Source: ZC4RG30 sp039932715
GTDB lineage: Bacteria; Pseudomonadota; Gammaproteobacteria; Steroidobacterales; Steroidobacteraceae
DNA: 64,000 bases
Direction: 5' to 3'
Assembly (NCBI GenBank): GCA_039932715.1
Contig: JBDTPN010000002.1
Location: 128,592-192,591 of the forward strand
The notes under the pieces were generated by a model. The model had not been told where the DNA came from and did no database searches. It was given only the letters and a program-made list of their open reading frames with translations. A program made the position numbers and the translations under genes. Below, piece by piece: positions 38,174 to 46,996 of this stretch (its first letter is position 1; every line of letters begins with the position of its first letter).

Positions 38174-39067
38174 GTGACTGAACTGCTGCAGCAGGTCATC
38201 AACGGACTCGCGCTGGGTGCCATCTACGCGCTGATCGCGCTGGGCTACACCATGGTCTACGGTGTGCTGCGCTTCATCAATTTCGCGCACAGTGACATCT
38301 TCATGGTGGGCGCTTTTTCCGGCTATTACCTGGCGCGGTTCGCACCCGAGGCCTCGGTGGCCGGCGGTGTGTTCGTGTTGCTGGGCGCCATGGCCATCTG
38401 CGCGCTGCTGGGCGTGATCATCGAAAAGCTGGCGTATCGTCCGCTGCGCGGGCGCTCCACGCTGACGGCGCTGATCACGGCCATAGGCGTCTCGCTGCTG
38501 CTGCAGAACCTGGGGCAGCGCATTTTCGGCGCCAATCCCAAGTCTTTCCCGACGCTGTTCCCGCTGCACTATTTCAAGTTTGAAAACGGGCTGGTGATCG
38601 CCAGCACGCAGATCCTGGTGTTTGTGGTGACACTGGTGCTGCTGTTCGCGCTGCGGCATATCGTGCTCAAGACCCGCATCGGCACCGCCATGCGGGCGCT
38701 TTCATTCAACCCGGTGGCCGCTTCTCTGGTGGGCATCAACAACGACCGTGTCATCTCCTTCACCTTCGCACTGGGCTCCGCGCTTGCCGCGGCCGGCGGC
38801 ATCCTCTACGCCTCGAACTATCCTTCCATCGATCCGCTGATGGGAACGCTGCCTGGACTCAAGGCCTTCGTCGCCGCAGTGCTGGGCGGCATAGGCAACA
38901 TAGCCGGCGCGGCCGTGGGTGGCCTGGTGCTGGGGCTGGTTGAGACTGCGGTAGTGGGCCTCGGTGGTTCGACCTACCGCGATGCGGTGGCGTTCGCGGT
39001 TCTGATCCTGATCTTGCTGCTGCGGCCCAATGGAATACTGGGCAAGCGCCAGTCGGAGAAAGTGTGA
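38174..39067 (+). CDS. livH: Branched-chain amino acid ABC transporter permease LivH
   Basis: This 297-residue inner-membrane permease has about eight helices. It begins LLQQVINGLALGAIYALIAL, then GYTMVYGVLRFINFAHSD, and has the cytoplasmic coupling loop near TRIGTAMRALSFNPVAASLV. Start GTG 38174. The stop overlaps livM by 4 bases (ATGTGATG region), so the permeases are co-translated. Confidence 0.94.
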   Translation: MTELLQQVINGLALGAIYALIALGYTMVYGVLRFINFAHSDIFMVGAFSGYYLARFAPEASVAGGVFVLLGAMAICALLGVIIEKLAYRPLRGRSTLTALITAIGVSLLLQNLGQRIFGANPKSFPTLFPLHYFKFENGLVIASTQILVFVVTLVLLFALRHIVLKTRIGTAMRALSFNPVAASLVGINNDRVISFTFALGSALAAAGGILYASNYPSIDPLMGTLPGLKAFVAAVLGGIGNIAGAAVGGLVLGLVETAVVGLGGSTYRDAVAFAVLILILLLRPNGILGKRQSEKV

Positions 39068-39999
39068 TGTCGCGGTCGCAGCAGGTCCTGCTGGCGGCGC
39101 TGGCCGTGATTGGCGTGATCTCTTTTTTCTCGGACAGCTACAACCCGTATTTCCTGGATATCGCCGTGGGTTGCGGCATCAACATCACGCTGGCAGTCAG
39201 CCTCAATCTCATCAATGGCTACACCGGCCAGTTTTCCCTGGGCCACGCGGGCTTCATGGCAATCGGCGCTTATGCGGCGGCGATGTTGACCACCAGCTTC
39301 GGGCCAGCGCTGCTGCCGCTGCTGGGTAACCAGCAATGGCTGCTTTTCGCCCTGGCGCTGCTGGCGGGCGCAGTGGCCGCCGCCATTGCCGGATTGATAG
39401 TGGGTGTGCCATCGCTGCGACTCAAAGGCGACTACCTGGCCATCGTGACGCTCGGATTTGGCGAGATCATCCGCGTGGTGTTGCAGAACATCGACGCCGT
39501 CGGCGGCCCGCGCGGAATGATCGGCATTCCCGCCTACACCAACCTTTTCTGGACGTATGGTCTGGCGGCGGTGGCGGTGTACGTGGTGTGGACCATGGTC
39601 AATTCCACCTATGGGCGTGGCTTCGTCGCGGTGGCCGATGACGAAATCGCCGCCGAGGCCATGGGCATCAACACCACCCGTTACAAGATTACGGCGTTCC
39701 TGGTTGGCGCGGTTTTCGCGGGACTGGCTGGCGGGGTGTATGCGCATTTCAAGCAATACATCGCGCCGCAGGGTTTCGGCTTCGACCGTTCCATCGAGAT
39801 CGTGGTGATGGTGATCCTGGGCGGCATGGGTAACACCACTGGCGTGATCATTGCGGCCATCCTGCTGACGGTGGGTGGCGAGTGGTTGCGCCAGTTCGGC
39901 GACCTGCGCATGATCCTTTATTCGCTGCTGATCATCGTGCTGATGATCCTTCGCCCGCAGGGCCTGTTCACCTGGTCGCTGCCACGGAGCAGGGCATGA
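39064..39999 (+). CDS. livM: Branched-chain amino acid ABC transporter permease LivM
   Basis: This 311-residue permease partners LivH. It has NITLAVSLNLINGYTGQFSL and GHAGFMAIGAYAAAM near the N-terminus and the coupling region YGRGFVAVADDEIAAEAMGI. About eight to nine helices. The start overlaps livH and the stop overlaps livG (ATGA at 39996-39999). Confidence 0.94.
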   Translation: MMSRSQQVLLAALAVIGVISFFSDSYNPYFLDIAVGCGINITLAVSLNLINGYTGQFSLGHAGFMAIGAYAAAMLTTSFGPALLPLLGNQQWLLFALALLAGAVAAAIAGLIVGVPSLRLKGDYLAIVTLGFGEIIRVVLQNIDAVGGPRGMIGIPAYTNLFWTYGLAAVAVYVVWTMVNSTYGRGFVAVADDEIAAEAMGINTTRYKITAFLVGAVFAGLAGGVYAHFKQYIAPQGFGFDRSIEIVVMVILGGMGNTTGVIIAAILLTVGGEWLRQFGDLRMILYSLLIIVLMILRPQGLFTWSLPRSRA

Positions 40000-40784
40000 G
40001 CTCGCCGCTGCTGGAGCTTGAAGGCTGCACGCTGCGCTTCGGCGGACTGACTGCGGTCAGCGACCTGACCATGGCGGTCAACGAGGGTTCGCTGACCGGG
40101 CTCATCGGTCCCAATGGAGCGGGCAAGACCAGTGTGTTCAATCTTGTCACCGGCGTATATCGACCCACGTCAGGAGACATCCGCTTCGCCGGACAATCAC
40201 TGGTGGGACTCAAACCGTGGCAGATCACGCGCCTGGGTGTTGCGCGCACCTTCCAGAACATCCGCCTGTTCCAGTCGCTTAGCGTTTTCGACAACGTGCG
40301 GGTTGCCTACCACCTGCACCTCAAGCACCACTCGGTCAGTTCGCTGATCCGCCTGCCGGCTTTCCACGCCGAGGAGCGGCAGATCGCGACGCGCACCACC
40401 GAGTTGCTCGAGATCTTCGACCTGGCCCGCGTGCGCGACGAGCCGGCCAAAAGCCTGCCCTATGGCAACCAGCGGCGCCTCGAGATCGTGCGCGCACTGG
40501 CCACGCAGCCCAAGTTGCTGTTGCTGGACGAGCCCGCCGCCGGCATGAATCCCACCGAAAAGGTGGAACTCACGCGGCTGATCCGCGAAGTGCAGCAACG
40601 GTTCAGCATCTCGATACTGCTGGTCGAACACGACATGGCAGTGGTCATGAAGATGTGCGAGCGCATCTGCGTAATCGATCACGGCATGAAGATCGCCGAT
40701 GGCACGCCCGCCGAGGTGCGCACTGACCCGAAGGTAATCGAAGCCTATCTTGGCGCAGAGACGCCCGCGGCTGCTGCAGGCTGA
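39996..40784 (+). CDS. livG: Branched-chain amino acid ABC transporter ATPase LivG
   Basis: This 262-residue ATPase has Walker A GPNGAGKTSVFN, signature KSLPYGNQRRLEI (the degenerate PYGxQRRLEI typical of LivG), Walker B LLLLDEPAAGMNP and the H-loop LVEHDMAVVM. It pairs with LivF to drive import. It starts by ATGA overlap with livM and ends 2 bases before livF. Confidence 0.95.
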   Translation: MSSPLLELEGCTLRFGGLTAVSDLTMAVNEGSLTGLIGPNGAGKTSVFNLVTGVYRPTSGDIRFAGQSLVGLKPWQITRLGVARTFQNIRLFQSLSVFDNVRVAYHLHLKHHSVSSLIRLPAFHAEERQIATRTTELLEIFDLARVRDEPAKSLPYGNQRRLEIVRALATQPKLLLLDEPAAGMNPTEKVELTRLIREVQQRFSISILLVEHDMAVVMKMCERICVIDHGMKIADGTPAEVRTDPKVIEAYLGAETPAAAAG

Positions 40785-40786
40785 AA

Positions 40787-41494
40787 ATGCTGACCATCGA
40801 CAACCTGACCGTGAACTATGGCGCCATCCGGGCGCTGCATGGCATTTCGTTGTCGGTGGAGCAGGGCAGCATCGTTACGCTGATCGGCAGCAACGGCGCG
40901 GGCAAGAGCACCACGCTGCGAACGGTATCCGGCCTGGTCAAACCGGTGTCCGGCAGCATCATGTACGAGGGCCAGCGTGTAAACGGGCTGCCGGCCCACA
41001 AGATCGTCGCCCGCGGACTTTGCCAGGTGCCCGAAGGCCGCATGGTGTTTGCCAATCTCACCGTGCAGGAGAACCTGATGATGGGCGCGTACCTGCAGCG
41101 CGACGCGGCCGCCATTCGCAGCGAGCGCGACTATGTTTTCAGCGTCTTTCCGCGCCTGCAGGAGCGTGAGAAGCAGCTGGCCGGCACGCTGTCCGGTGGC
41201 GAGCAACAGATGCTGGCCATCGGCCGCGCCCTGATGAGCAAGCCGAAATTCCTGATGCTGGATGAACCTTCGCTGGGCATCGCGCCATTGCTGGTGAAGT
41301 CCATATTCGCGCAGATAGTGGAGATCAATCGCAGCCGCGGCATCACCATCCTGCTGGTAGAGCAGAACGCCAACCTGGCGCTGGAGATCGCGACCCGGGG
41401 CTACGTGCTGGAAACCGGCCGCATCATTCTCGAAGAACAAGCCGCGGCCCTGCGTGCAGATCCCAAAGTGCGCAGCGCCTATCTGGGTGGGTGA
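40787..41494 (+). CDS. livF: Branched-chain amino acid ABC transporter ATPase LivF
   Basis: This 235-residue ATPase has Walker A GSNGAGKSTTLR, signature GTLSGGEQQMLAIGRALM, Walker B FLMLDEPSLGIAP and H-loop LLVEQNANLAL. It is the last transporter gene. The Hsp70-like gene begins at the next base after its stop, so translational coupling is possible. Confidence 0.95.
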   Translation: MLTIDNLTVNYGAIRALHGISLSVEQGSIVTLIGSNGAGKSTTLRTVSGLVKPVSGSIMYEGQRVNGLPAHKIVARGLCQVPEGRMVFANLTVQENLMMGAYLQRDAAAIRSERDYVFSVFPRLQEREKQLAGTLSGGEQQMLAIGRALMSKPKFLMLDEPSLGIAPLLVKSIFAQIVEINRSRGITILLVEQNANLALEIATRGYVLETGRIILEEQAAALRADPKVRSAYLGG

Positions 41495-42904
41495 TTGCTG
41501 GTGGCCGATAACCTCAAGCGCTTAGGGCTCGGGCTGGATTTCGGCACGTCTAATTCCGCTGCTGCATGGTTCGATGGCACCACCTTGCACAGTGTGCAGC
41601 TGGAGCCCGGTAGTTCCATCCTGGCCACTGCCATTCACCTGGATCGCAATTTCGCGGCCCTCACCGGCAGCGAGGCGATTGCTCGTTACGTGGAGGAGAA
41701 TCGCGGCCGGCGCGTGGAGTTGGTAGCCGAGGTCATCGGTGAAACCGCGACCTCGGTGTCGGGCAGCAACACCGGCGATGATATTTCCCGACTCGAGACG
41801 CGGCGTCATACGGTGTATGGCCCACTTTACGATCGCACGCTTCCGGGTAGGTTGTTCCTGGGACTCAAGCGCCTGCTGGGGGATCCGGAAACGGAAACCT
41901 TGTCAGTCTTCGAGCGCCATTACCGGCTCGTCGCGCTGTTGACCCCCATCCTGCAGCATGTGCGCGAGCGGCTTGAGGCGGAACAGGGCGCGTCCTTGCC
42001 GGCGATTCAGGTGGGGCGTCCGGTGGTCTTCGAGGGCAGGCATCCGGATAGAAATGAAGTGGCCAGCGGTCGTCTCGCCGAGGCGCTGCAGCACGCGGGC
42101 CTCAAGCTGGCTGATTTCGGGTCCGAGCCGGTTGCGGCTACGCGTAGCTGGTTGTGGCGTGCGAAGCCCGTCAATCCTGGCATCGCGCTGACAGTGGATT
42201 TCGGTGGTGGCACGCTGGACTTGAGCCTTGTACATCACGACACCGACAGGTTCGATGTGCTGGCAACAACGGGCGTCGCGCTGGGTGGGGATCGCATAGA
42301 CAGGCTGATCTTCGAGCGCATGCTGTTCCCGCAGCTGGGGCAGGGGGAGCGCTGGGTGCGACCTGTGGATGGGCGCGAAGTCGATACGTTTTTTCCGTTT
42401 GAGGAATTTGCGAACGGACTTCTCAACTGGCCGACAACGTTCCTGCTCAACCAGAACCACACCCGCGCCATGGTCGTGGACCGGCTTAACCGCGGCGGCC
42501 CGGGCAGCGAGAAATTCCAGCGGCTGCTGGACCTGATTTCATATAACTACGGCTACAACTGCATCCAGGCCATCAAACGCGCCAAGGTGGAGTTGTCGAC
42601 TCTGGAGCACACCGGAATCGACATCCCGGAGTTGAACCTCAAGGTTCCCTTTTCGCGCGCCGAATTCGACTCCATCCTGCAACCGGTGTTGCGCCAGCTT
42701 CGTGAATCGATCGCGACCGTGCTTACCAAGGCGAACATCGCGGCTTCACAGGTGGACGTCGTTATTCGCACCGGCGGCAGCTCGGAGATCGTTGCGGTCA
42801 GAAAGGTGCTGGAAGAGCTGTTTCCGTTCAGAGTTGTGGGCCATGACCCGTTTACCAGTGTTGCCGCGGGCCTAGCTATAGCCAGTTTCCATAGCTATCG
42901 CTGA
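41495..42904 (+). CDS. Hsp70-family ATPase, YegD-like, without substrate-binding domain
   Basis: This 469-residue protein has an actin/Hsp70-type ATPase fold: phosphate-1 loop LGLDFGTSNSAAAW (about residues 12-25), phosphate-2 loop TVDFGGGTLDLSLVHH (about 233) and adenosine loop VVIRTGGSSEIVAVRK (about 423). Length and lack of the C-terminal beta-sandwich put it with YegD/HSPA12-like proteins, not DnaK or HscA. Start may be TTG 41495, touching the livF stop, or GTG 41501. The gene for a TIR-TPR protein follows after 41 bases, and the two probably function together (inference). Confidence 0.88.
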   Translation: MLVADNLKRLGLGLDFGTSNSAAAWFDGTTLHSVQLEPGSSILATAIHLDRNFAALTGSEAIARYVEENRGRRVELVAEVIGETATSVSGSNTGDDISRLETRRHTVYGPLYDRTLPGRLFLGLKRLLGDPETETLSVFERHYRLVALLTPILQHVRERLEAEQGASLPAIQVGRPVVFEGRHPDRNEVASGRLAEALQHAGLKLADFGSEPVAATRSWLWRAKPVNPGIALTVDFGGGTLDLSLVHHDTDRFDVLATTGVALGGDRIDRLIFERMLFPQLGQGERWVRPVDGREVDTFFPFEEFANGLLNWPTTFLLNQNHTRAMVVDRLNRGGPGSEKFQRLLDLISYNYGYNCIQAIKRAKVELSTLEHTGIDIPELNLKVPFSRAEFDSILQPVLRQLRESIATVLTKANIAASQVDVVIRTGGSSEIVAVRKVLEELFPFRVVGHDPFTSVAAGLAIASFHSYR

Positions 42905-42945
42905 AGAGTTGATACACTCGACCTCCAGCTCGGGTCTGCTTTCCT

Positions 42946-45264
42946 ATGTCAGACATCTTTCTGTCGTACAGCCGCGAGGATAACGCGACCGCGACGCGGT
43001 TCGCTGAAGCGTTCAAGCGCGCAGGCTTCAGCGTCTGGTGGGACCAGGCACTCCGCTCCGGAGAAACCTACGATGAGGTAACGGAGCGGGCGCTTCGCGA
43101 AGCCAAGGCGGTTGTAGTGCTCTGGTCACGCACCTCGGTAAATTCGCGCTGGGTACGCTCGGAGGCAAAGATTGCTGATCGCCACGGCACACTCATGCCG
43201 GTGATGATAGAAGCCTGCGAACGGCCGGTGATGTTCGAGCTGATGCAATCGGCGGATCTCACTCGATGGAAGGGCGACGAAAATGACACCGCCTGGCGCA
43301 CTTTTGTCGATGACGTACGCACTCATGTCGGCAGATTCGATCCGCAGCAAGCGGCGCCAGTCGTCATGCGCAATTCCCGCATCCGCGGACTCAGAATCAT
43401 GCTTCCTTTGGCGTTGCTGGTTCTGTCCGGGTTGGGGGCCTGGTGGCTCTATAGCTGGAGAACTCCTGGCTTGCTGCATCTTGGTCAGCGGCATTCCATT
43501 GCGGTGCTGCCGTTCCTTGATCTCACTGCGGCGCAGGCCGACGCGCCATTGGCCGAGGGTCTTGCCGAAGAGATAACCAACTGGCTCGCCCAGCTTCCGG
43601 ATCTGCGCGTGGCAGCGCGCACTTCGGCGTTCAAGTTCAGGGATGCAAACCAGGATGTGCGCAAAGTAGGCAGGCAACTCAATGTGGACTACATCGTGGA
43701 GGGCTCGGTGAGGCGCGGGCGGGACCTCATCCGCGTCACAGTGCAGATGGTGTCAGTGTCAGACGGATTTCATATGTGGTCAAAGACGTTCAACCTTGCC
43801 GACGCAGATGCGCTCCATATTGAAGACACAGTCTCGCGCTCGGTAGCCGAGACTTTCAACACGCGCCTGACGAAGGAAACCGAACGCCGCTGGAGTGCGC
43901 GCCAGTCGCAGGTGCCTGGAGCGTACGACCTGTACCTGCAGGGGCGATCCGAATTGAAACGGGTGACACGGGAGCACAACCAGCGAGCGATGGAGTTGTT
44001 CCGCGAAACCGTGGAGCAGGATCGTGATTTTCCTCTGGCCTATGTGAGCCTCGCAGAAGCCACAATGTACAGCGTTTCATTTGAAAGTCGGTCGGTGGCG
44101 GAAGTGGCGCCGCAGGTCATTGCCCTTTTGGATAGGGCCGATGCCTTGAGTCCGGACCTTCCCGAGGCCCTCGCAGTTCGCGGTTGGCTGGCGATACTCC
44201 AGTATCGGCTGGACGATGCCAAGACGTACTTGAACCGTTCACTGGCACTGAACCCCAACGATGCAGAGGCCCATCGGCGCCTCGGCAATCTCTACATGCG
44301 CACAGCGCAGCCGCGCCACTCTGAAAGGCAGTTCGTGCTGGCTTCGGAACTGGACCCGATGGATTTCTACACCTACGTTCGGCACTGCCTGAGCCTGCGC
44401 GATCTCGCCGATTTCACGGCCGCCGCTGTCGCCTGCAAACGCGCCCGCGAGCTGGATGCCGAAAACCCCTGGGGATCGCTGGCGACATCCTACTTGGACT
44501 TTGCCAGGGGGCAGTACGCGGATTCGCTGCAGTGGCTGGAGCGCGCATTCAAGCTCTCACCTGAAGACGTGGATCTGCTGGACCAGCGCGTCATGCTGCT
44601 ACTGGAAATGAATTTGGCGGAGGAGGCAAAGCGCACGTTGGCGCGCCTGCCGGAAGCAGCAAGTCCGCAGCGCGAATTCATGCAAGCAGCCATCGCCTAT
44701 GCGCAAGAGGACCCGGTATCGCTTGCCGCCGCGCTGGAAAGCCTCATGCAGAAAAGCGGAACTTTTCAAATGAATGAGTGGCTGGAACTGGCCCGGCTGC
44801 AATCCATCAGCGGCGACCTGGCCGCGGCCAGGAAGTCGCTGGATCGTGCGCGACAGGCAGCGGACTGGCAGGCCGCCTTTCAATCCAGGCCGGATTTTTT
44901 CTGCCTTGGAACTTCCAATGCGATTTCAATCGCCTATATCGAGCTGGCAACCGGCGACAGGGCAACCGGCATGAGGCAGTTGGATGACCTGGAAACAACA
45001 CTCAATACGTTCGAGCAGGACGGTGGCGCCTGCGCAGGCGTGTATTCGTTGCGCGCGCTGTCACGTGCCCTGCGCGGGGATCCCGAGAGCGCGGTGGCGA
45101 ATCTGCGCAAGGCCCACGACAAGGGATGGCGCGAAGCCCGTACGACGCGCAGGGAACCCTACCTGCAGTCGATTCGCAATCGACAGGATTTCCAGCAAGT
45201 TCTCGCCGCTACGAACCGGGAATTGCAGGCCGAGGCCGCAGCGGCCTCGCGCCGAAACCAGTGA
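42946..45264 (+). CDS. TIR-transmembrane-FlgO/TolB-like-TPR protein
   Basis: This 772-residue protein has four parts. Residues 1-130 form a TIR domain (DIFLSYSREDNATATRFAEA; WWDQALRSGETYDEV; Glu73 in SRWVRSEAKI aligns with the catalytic Glu of TIR NADases). A transmembrane helix follows at about 149-170 (LPLALLVLSGLGAWWLYSW). About 180-290 is a FlgO/TolB-N-like domain (IAVLPFLDLTAAQADAPLAE; NVDYIVEGSVRRG). About 300-760 is a TPR array (for example LNPNDAEAHRRLGNLYMRTA). TIR would be cytoplasmic and the rest periplasmic. It follows an Hsp70-like gene. Enzyme activity and signal are not known; defence or stress signalling are both possible. Confidence 0.88.
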   Translation: MSDIFLSYSREDNATATRFAEAFKRAGFSVWWDQALRSGETYDEVTERALREAKAVVVLWSRTSVNSRWVRSEAKIADRHGTLMPVMIEACERPVMFELMQSADLTRWKGDENDTAWRTFVDDVRTHVGRFDPQQAAPVVMRNSRIRGLRIMLPLALLVLSGLGAWWLYSWRTPGLLHLGQRHSIAVLPFLDLTAAQADAPLAEGLAEEITNWLAQLPDLRVAARTSAFKFRDANQDVRKVGRQLNVDYIVEGSVRRGRDLIRVTVQMVSVSDGFHMWSKTFNLADADALHIEDTVSRSVAETFNTRLTKETERRWSARQSQVPGAYDLYLQGRSELKRVTREHNQRAMELFRETVEQDRDFPLAYVSLAEATMYSVSFESRSVAEVAPQVIALLDRADALSPDLPEALAVRGWLAILQYRLDDAKTYLNRSLALNPNDAEAHRRLGNLYMRTAQPRHSERQFVLASELDPMDFYTYVRHCLSLRDLADFTAAAVACKRARELDAENPWGSLATSYLDFARGQYADSLQWLERAFKLSPEDVDLLDQRVMLLLEMNLAEEAKRTLARLPEAASPQREFMQAAIAYAQEDPVSLAAALESLMQKSGTFQMNEWLELARLQSISGDLAAARKSLDRARQAADWQAAFQSRPDFFCLGTSNAISIAYIELATGDRATGMRQLDDLETTLNTFEQDGGACAGVYSLRALSRALRGDPESAVANLRKAHDKGWREARTTRREPYLQSIRNRQDFQQVLAATNRELQAEAAAASRRNQ

Positions 45265-45326
45265 CTATCGGGCTTTGCGCAGAGCAGTCTTGATGTGCCG
45301 GATCATTCCGGGCGGACCGGAGATCG

Positions 45327-45401
45327 TCACGGCTCTGCGTAAAATTGCACCCCCTTGAAGACGAAGGCCTTGCGAACCGGTGGTATCTTTCTCTTGGCCA
45401 C
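45327..45401 (-). CDS. Micro-ORF, 24 residues, with a strong Shine-Dalgarno
   Basis: A minus-strand GTG at 45401 is preceded by a perfect AGGAGG (45407-45412) at 5-base spacing. The frame encodes 24 residues, basic at first (AKRKIPPVRKA) and aromatic at the end (FVFKGVQFYAEP). An overlapping ATG at 45403 opens another frame with poorer spacing. It lies alone in the 274-base gap between the TIR-TPR gene and the SnoaL-like gene. The rest of that gap shows no strong terminator. I do not recognise the peptide; it could be a leader peptide, small protein or chance. Confidence 0.4.
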   Translation of the reverse strand: MAKRKIPPVRKAFVFKGVQFYAEP

Positions 45402-45538
45402 ATGAACCTCCTGTTTCGAATGTGAGCAAAGCGCATGCCGGACCGGCTGAGCGTATTCCCTGTTGGATCGCCGTCGCAAGCCAGCTTGATTGCATTTACG
45501 TGTTGGGGCGGGGGTTATGACCCACCTCGTCCTCGCGG

Positions 45539-46165
45539 TCAGCGCGGCAGGCCGGCCCAGCCGTAAATCTCCGCGCACAGCGCCTCGACAGTCTCGGGTC
45601 GGTCTTCACCGGCCAGGTCGTCGCGCACCTTGTAGCCTCCGCTGTCAAGCAGATAGGAAAGGCAGCGATAGGAGCTGCGATAGCCGGCCAGGTCACTGGC
45701 CTTCACTGGCAAGACATCACCCGGCATCTGCGCGCTGAGTTCATCGCGCATGTACAAAACTTCAAAGGAAAACAGCTTCCAGGCGTCGTCGCGCAGCTCA
45801 GCGCGATAAAACACGCGCGCCTGGTTCGAGACTATCAGCGCAACTCCCTTTATCACGGCCGGGATGTCTATGGTGATGACCATGGTGGCCACGGCCCGGG
45901 TGCCCGCAACGCGCACTGCCACCGGCCCCAGCCGATGCTTGGCCGGAACCCCGCGCACGGCCATTTCCTGCGAGGCGTCAACGAAGTCATGCGCATTGCC
46001 CTGGAACCAGCTGATGCGCACAAATCCATCGGAGTGATAGCAGGACTTCATCCGCTCCCAGCGGCCCATGTCGCGGCATTCCCGCTCGGCCAGCACCAGC
46101 TGTGTAATTGCCGATACATGCGCGGCTTCGTTCAGCGCCGCGAGGCTGGCCTCAGGCACGGTCAT
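45539..46165 (-). CDS. SnoaL/NTF2-like domain protein
   Basis: This 208-residue protein has an NTF2-like cone fold by motif: an N-terminal helix (AAHVSAITQLVLAERECRDM), GRWERMKSCYHSDGFVRISW, and strands through VATMVITIDIPAVIKG and DAWKLFSFEVLYMRDEL. Similar domains are small-molecule isomerases, hydrolases or binding proteins; catalytic residues are not assignable. It is co-translated with suhB (stop and start overlap by 4 bases, 46162-46165). Confidence 0.75.
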   Translation of the reverse strand: MTVPEASLAALNEAAHVSAITQLVLAERECRDMGRWERMKSCYHSDGFVRISWFQGNAHDFVDASQEMAVRGVPAKHRLGPVAVRVAGTRAVATMVITIDIPAVIKGVALIVSNQARVFYRAELRDDAWKLFSFEVLYMRDELSAQMPGDVLPVKASDLAGYRSSYRCLSYLLDSGGYKVRDDLAGEDRPETVEALCAEIYGWAGLPR

Positions 46166-46971
46166 GTGCTGCCTGCCTCGCGTAGCGCCTCCGGCAGGTG
46201 CGGCGCAAGTGCTTCGATCAACGCATTGAATACGCGCGGCGTGCCGGCCACGATGTTGCCGTTCTGCTTGTATTCGCCCCCGTCGAGTGTGCCCACCAGT
46301 CCGCCGGCCTCACGGATCAGCAGGGTGCCGGCAGCAGTGTCCCAGGCCTTGAGACCGATCTCCCAGAACCCGTCGATGCGACCGGCCGCCACGTACGCAA
46401 GGTCAAGCGAAGCGGCGCCGGGGCGGCGCAACCCGGCCGCCCGCGTCATAACTGTCTTCATCATGGCCATGTAGGGATCGAGATATTGCAGGTTCTCGCG
46501 ATAGGGGAATCCCGTGCCTATCAGTGATCCTTCGAGTGTGCGCTGGCGACTGACGCGCAGGCGTCGGTTCTCGAGATAGGCGCCCTGGCCGCGCGATGAC
46601 GTGAACAGCTCCTGGCGCATGGGGTCATAGATCACCGCGTGTTCCATGCGGCCCTGCACCTGGCATGCGATGGAGACGGCAAACTGCGGAAAGCCATGCA
46701 TGAAGTTGGTGGTGCCATCCAGCGGGTCGATGATCCACGTGGTGTCGGCATTGCCGCTGGCGCCACTTTCCTCGGCCAGGAAGGCGTGGTGCGGATACGC
46801 CTCGCGCAGGATGCCGATGATTTCGGCTTCGGCCGAATGGTCAATGCTGGTGACAAAGTCGTTGAGGCCCTTGGACACGGTCTCGACGCCCTCGAATCGC
46901 GCAAGCCCGCGCACGATGATCTCGCCGGCCTTGCGGGCGGCCCGGACGGCAGTGTTGACGAAAGGATGCAT
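46162..46971 (-). CDS. suhB: Inositol monophosphatase family protein (SuhB-like)
   Basis: This 269-residue Mg2+-dependent phosphatase has motif A WIIDPLDGTTNFMHGFPQFA, an upstream EESGASG motif, and motif B KAWDTAAGTLLIREAGG. In E. coli SuhB also binds RNA polymerase in rRNA antitermination. Start ATG 46971 (MHPFVNTAVRAARKAG) fits the family. It is divergent from trmJ, 25 bases away; the same order is found in E. coli (suhB-trmJ-iscR region). Confidence 0.93.
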   Translation of the reverse strand: MHPFVNTAVRAARKAGEIIVRGLARFEGVETVSKGLNDFVTSIDHSAEAEIIGILREAYPHHAFLAEESGASGNADTTWIIDPLDGTTNFMHGFPQFAVSIACQVQGRMEHAVIYDPMRQELFTSSRGQGAYLENRRLRVSRQRTLEGSLIGTGFPYRENLQYLDPYMAMMKTVMTRAAGLRRPGAASLDLAYVAAGRIDGFWEIGLKAWDTAAGTLLIREAGGLVGTLDGGEYKQNGNIVAGTPRVFNALIEALAPHLPEALREAGST

Positions 46972-46996
46972 GCCTTCAGAATACCAGTTCGCACCC

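Noticed and set aside
41495..42904. HscA or DnaK chaperone for the Fe-S cluster genes
   Set aside because: It lacks the substrate-binding domain and is 5 kb from the desulfurase gene with unrelated genes between.
45209..45436. Alternative frame from ATG 45403 or upstream near the micro-ORF
   Set aside because: It runs into the 3' end of the TIR-TPR gene in antisense, is Arg/Pro/Ser-rich, and has worse Shine-Dalgarno spacing than GTG 45401.
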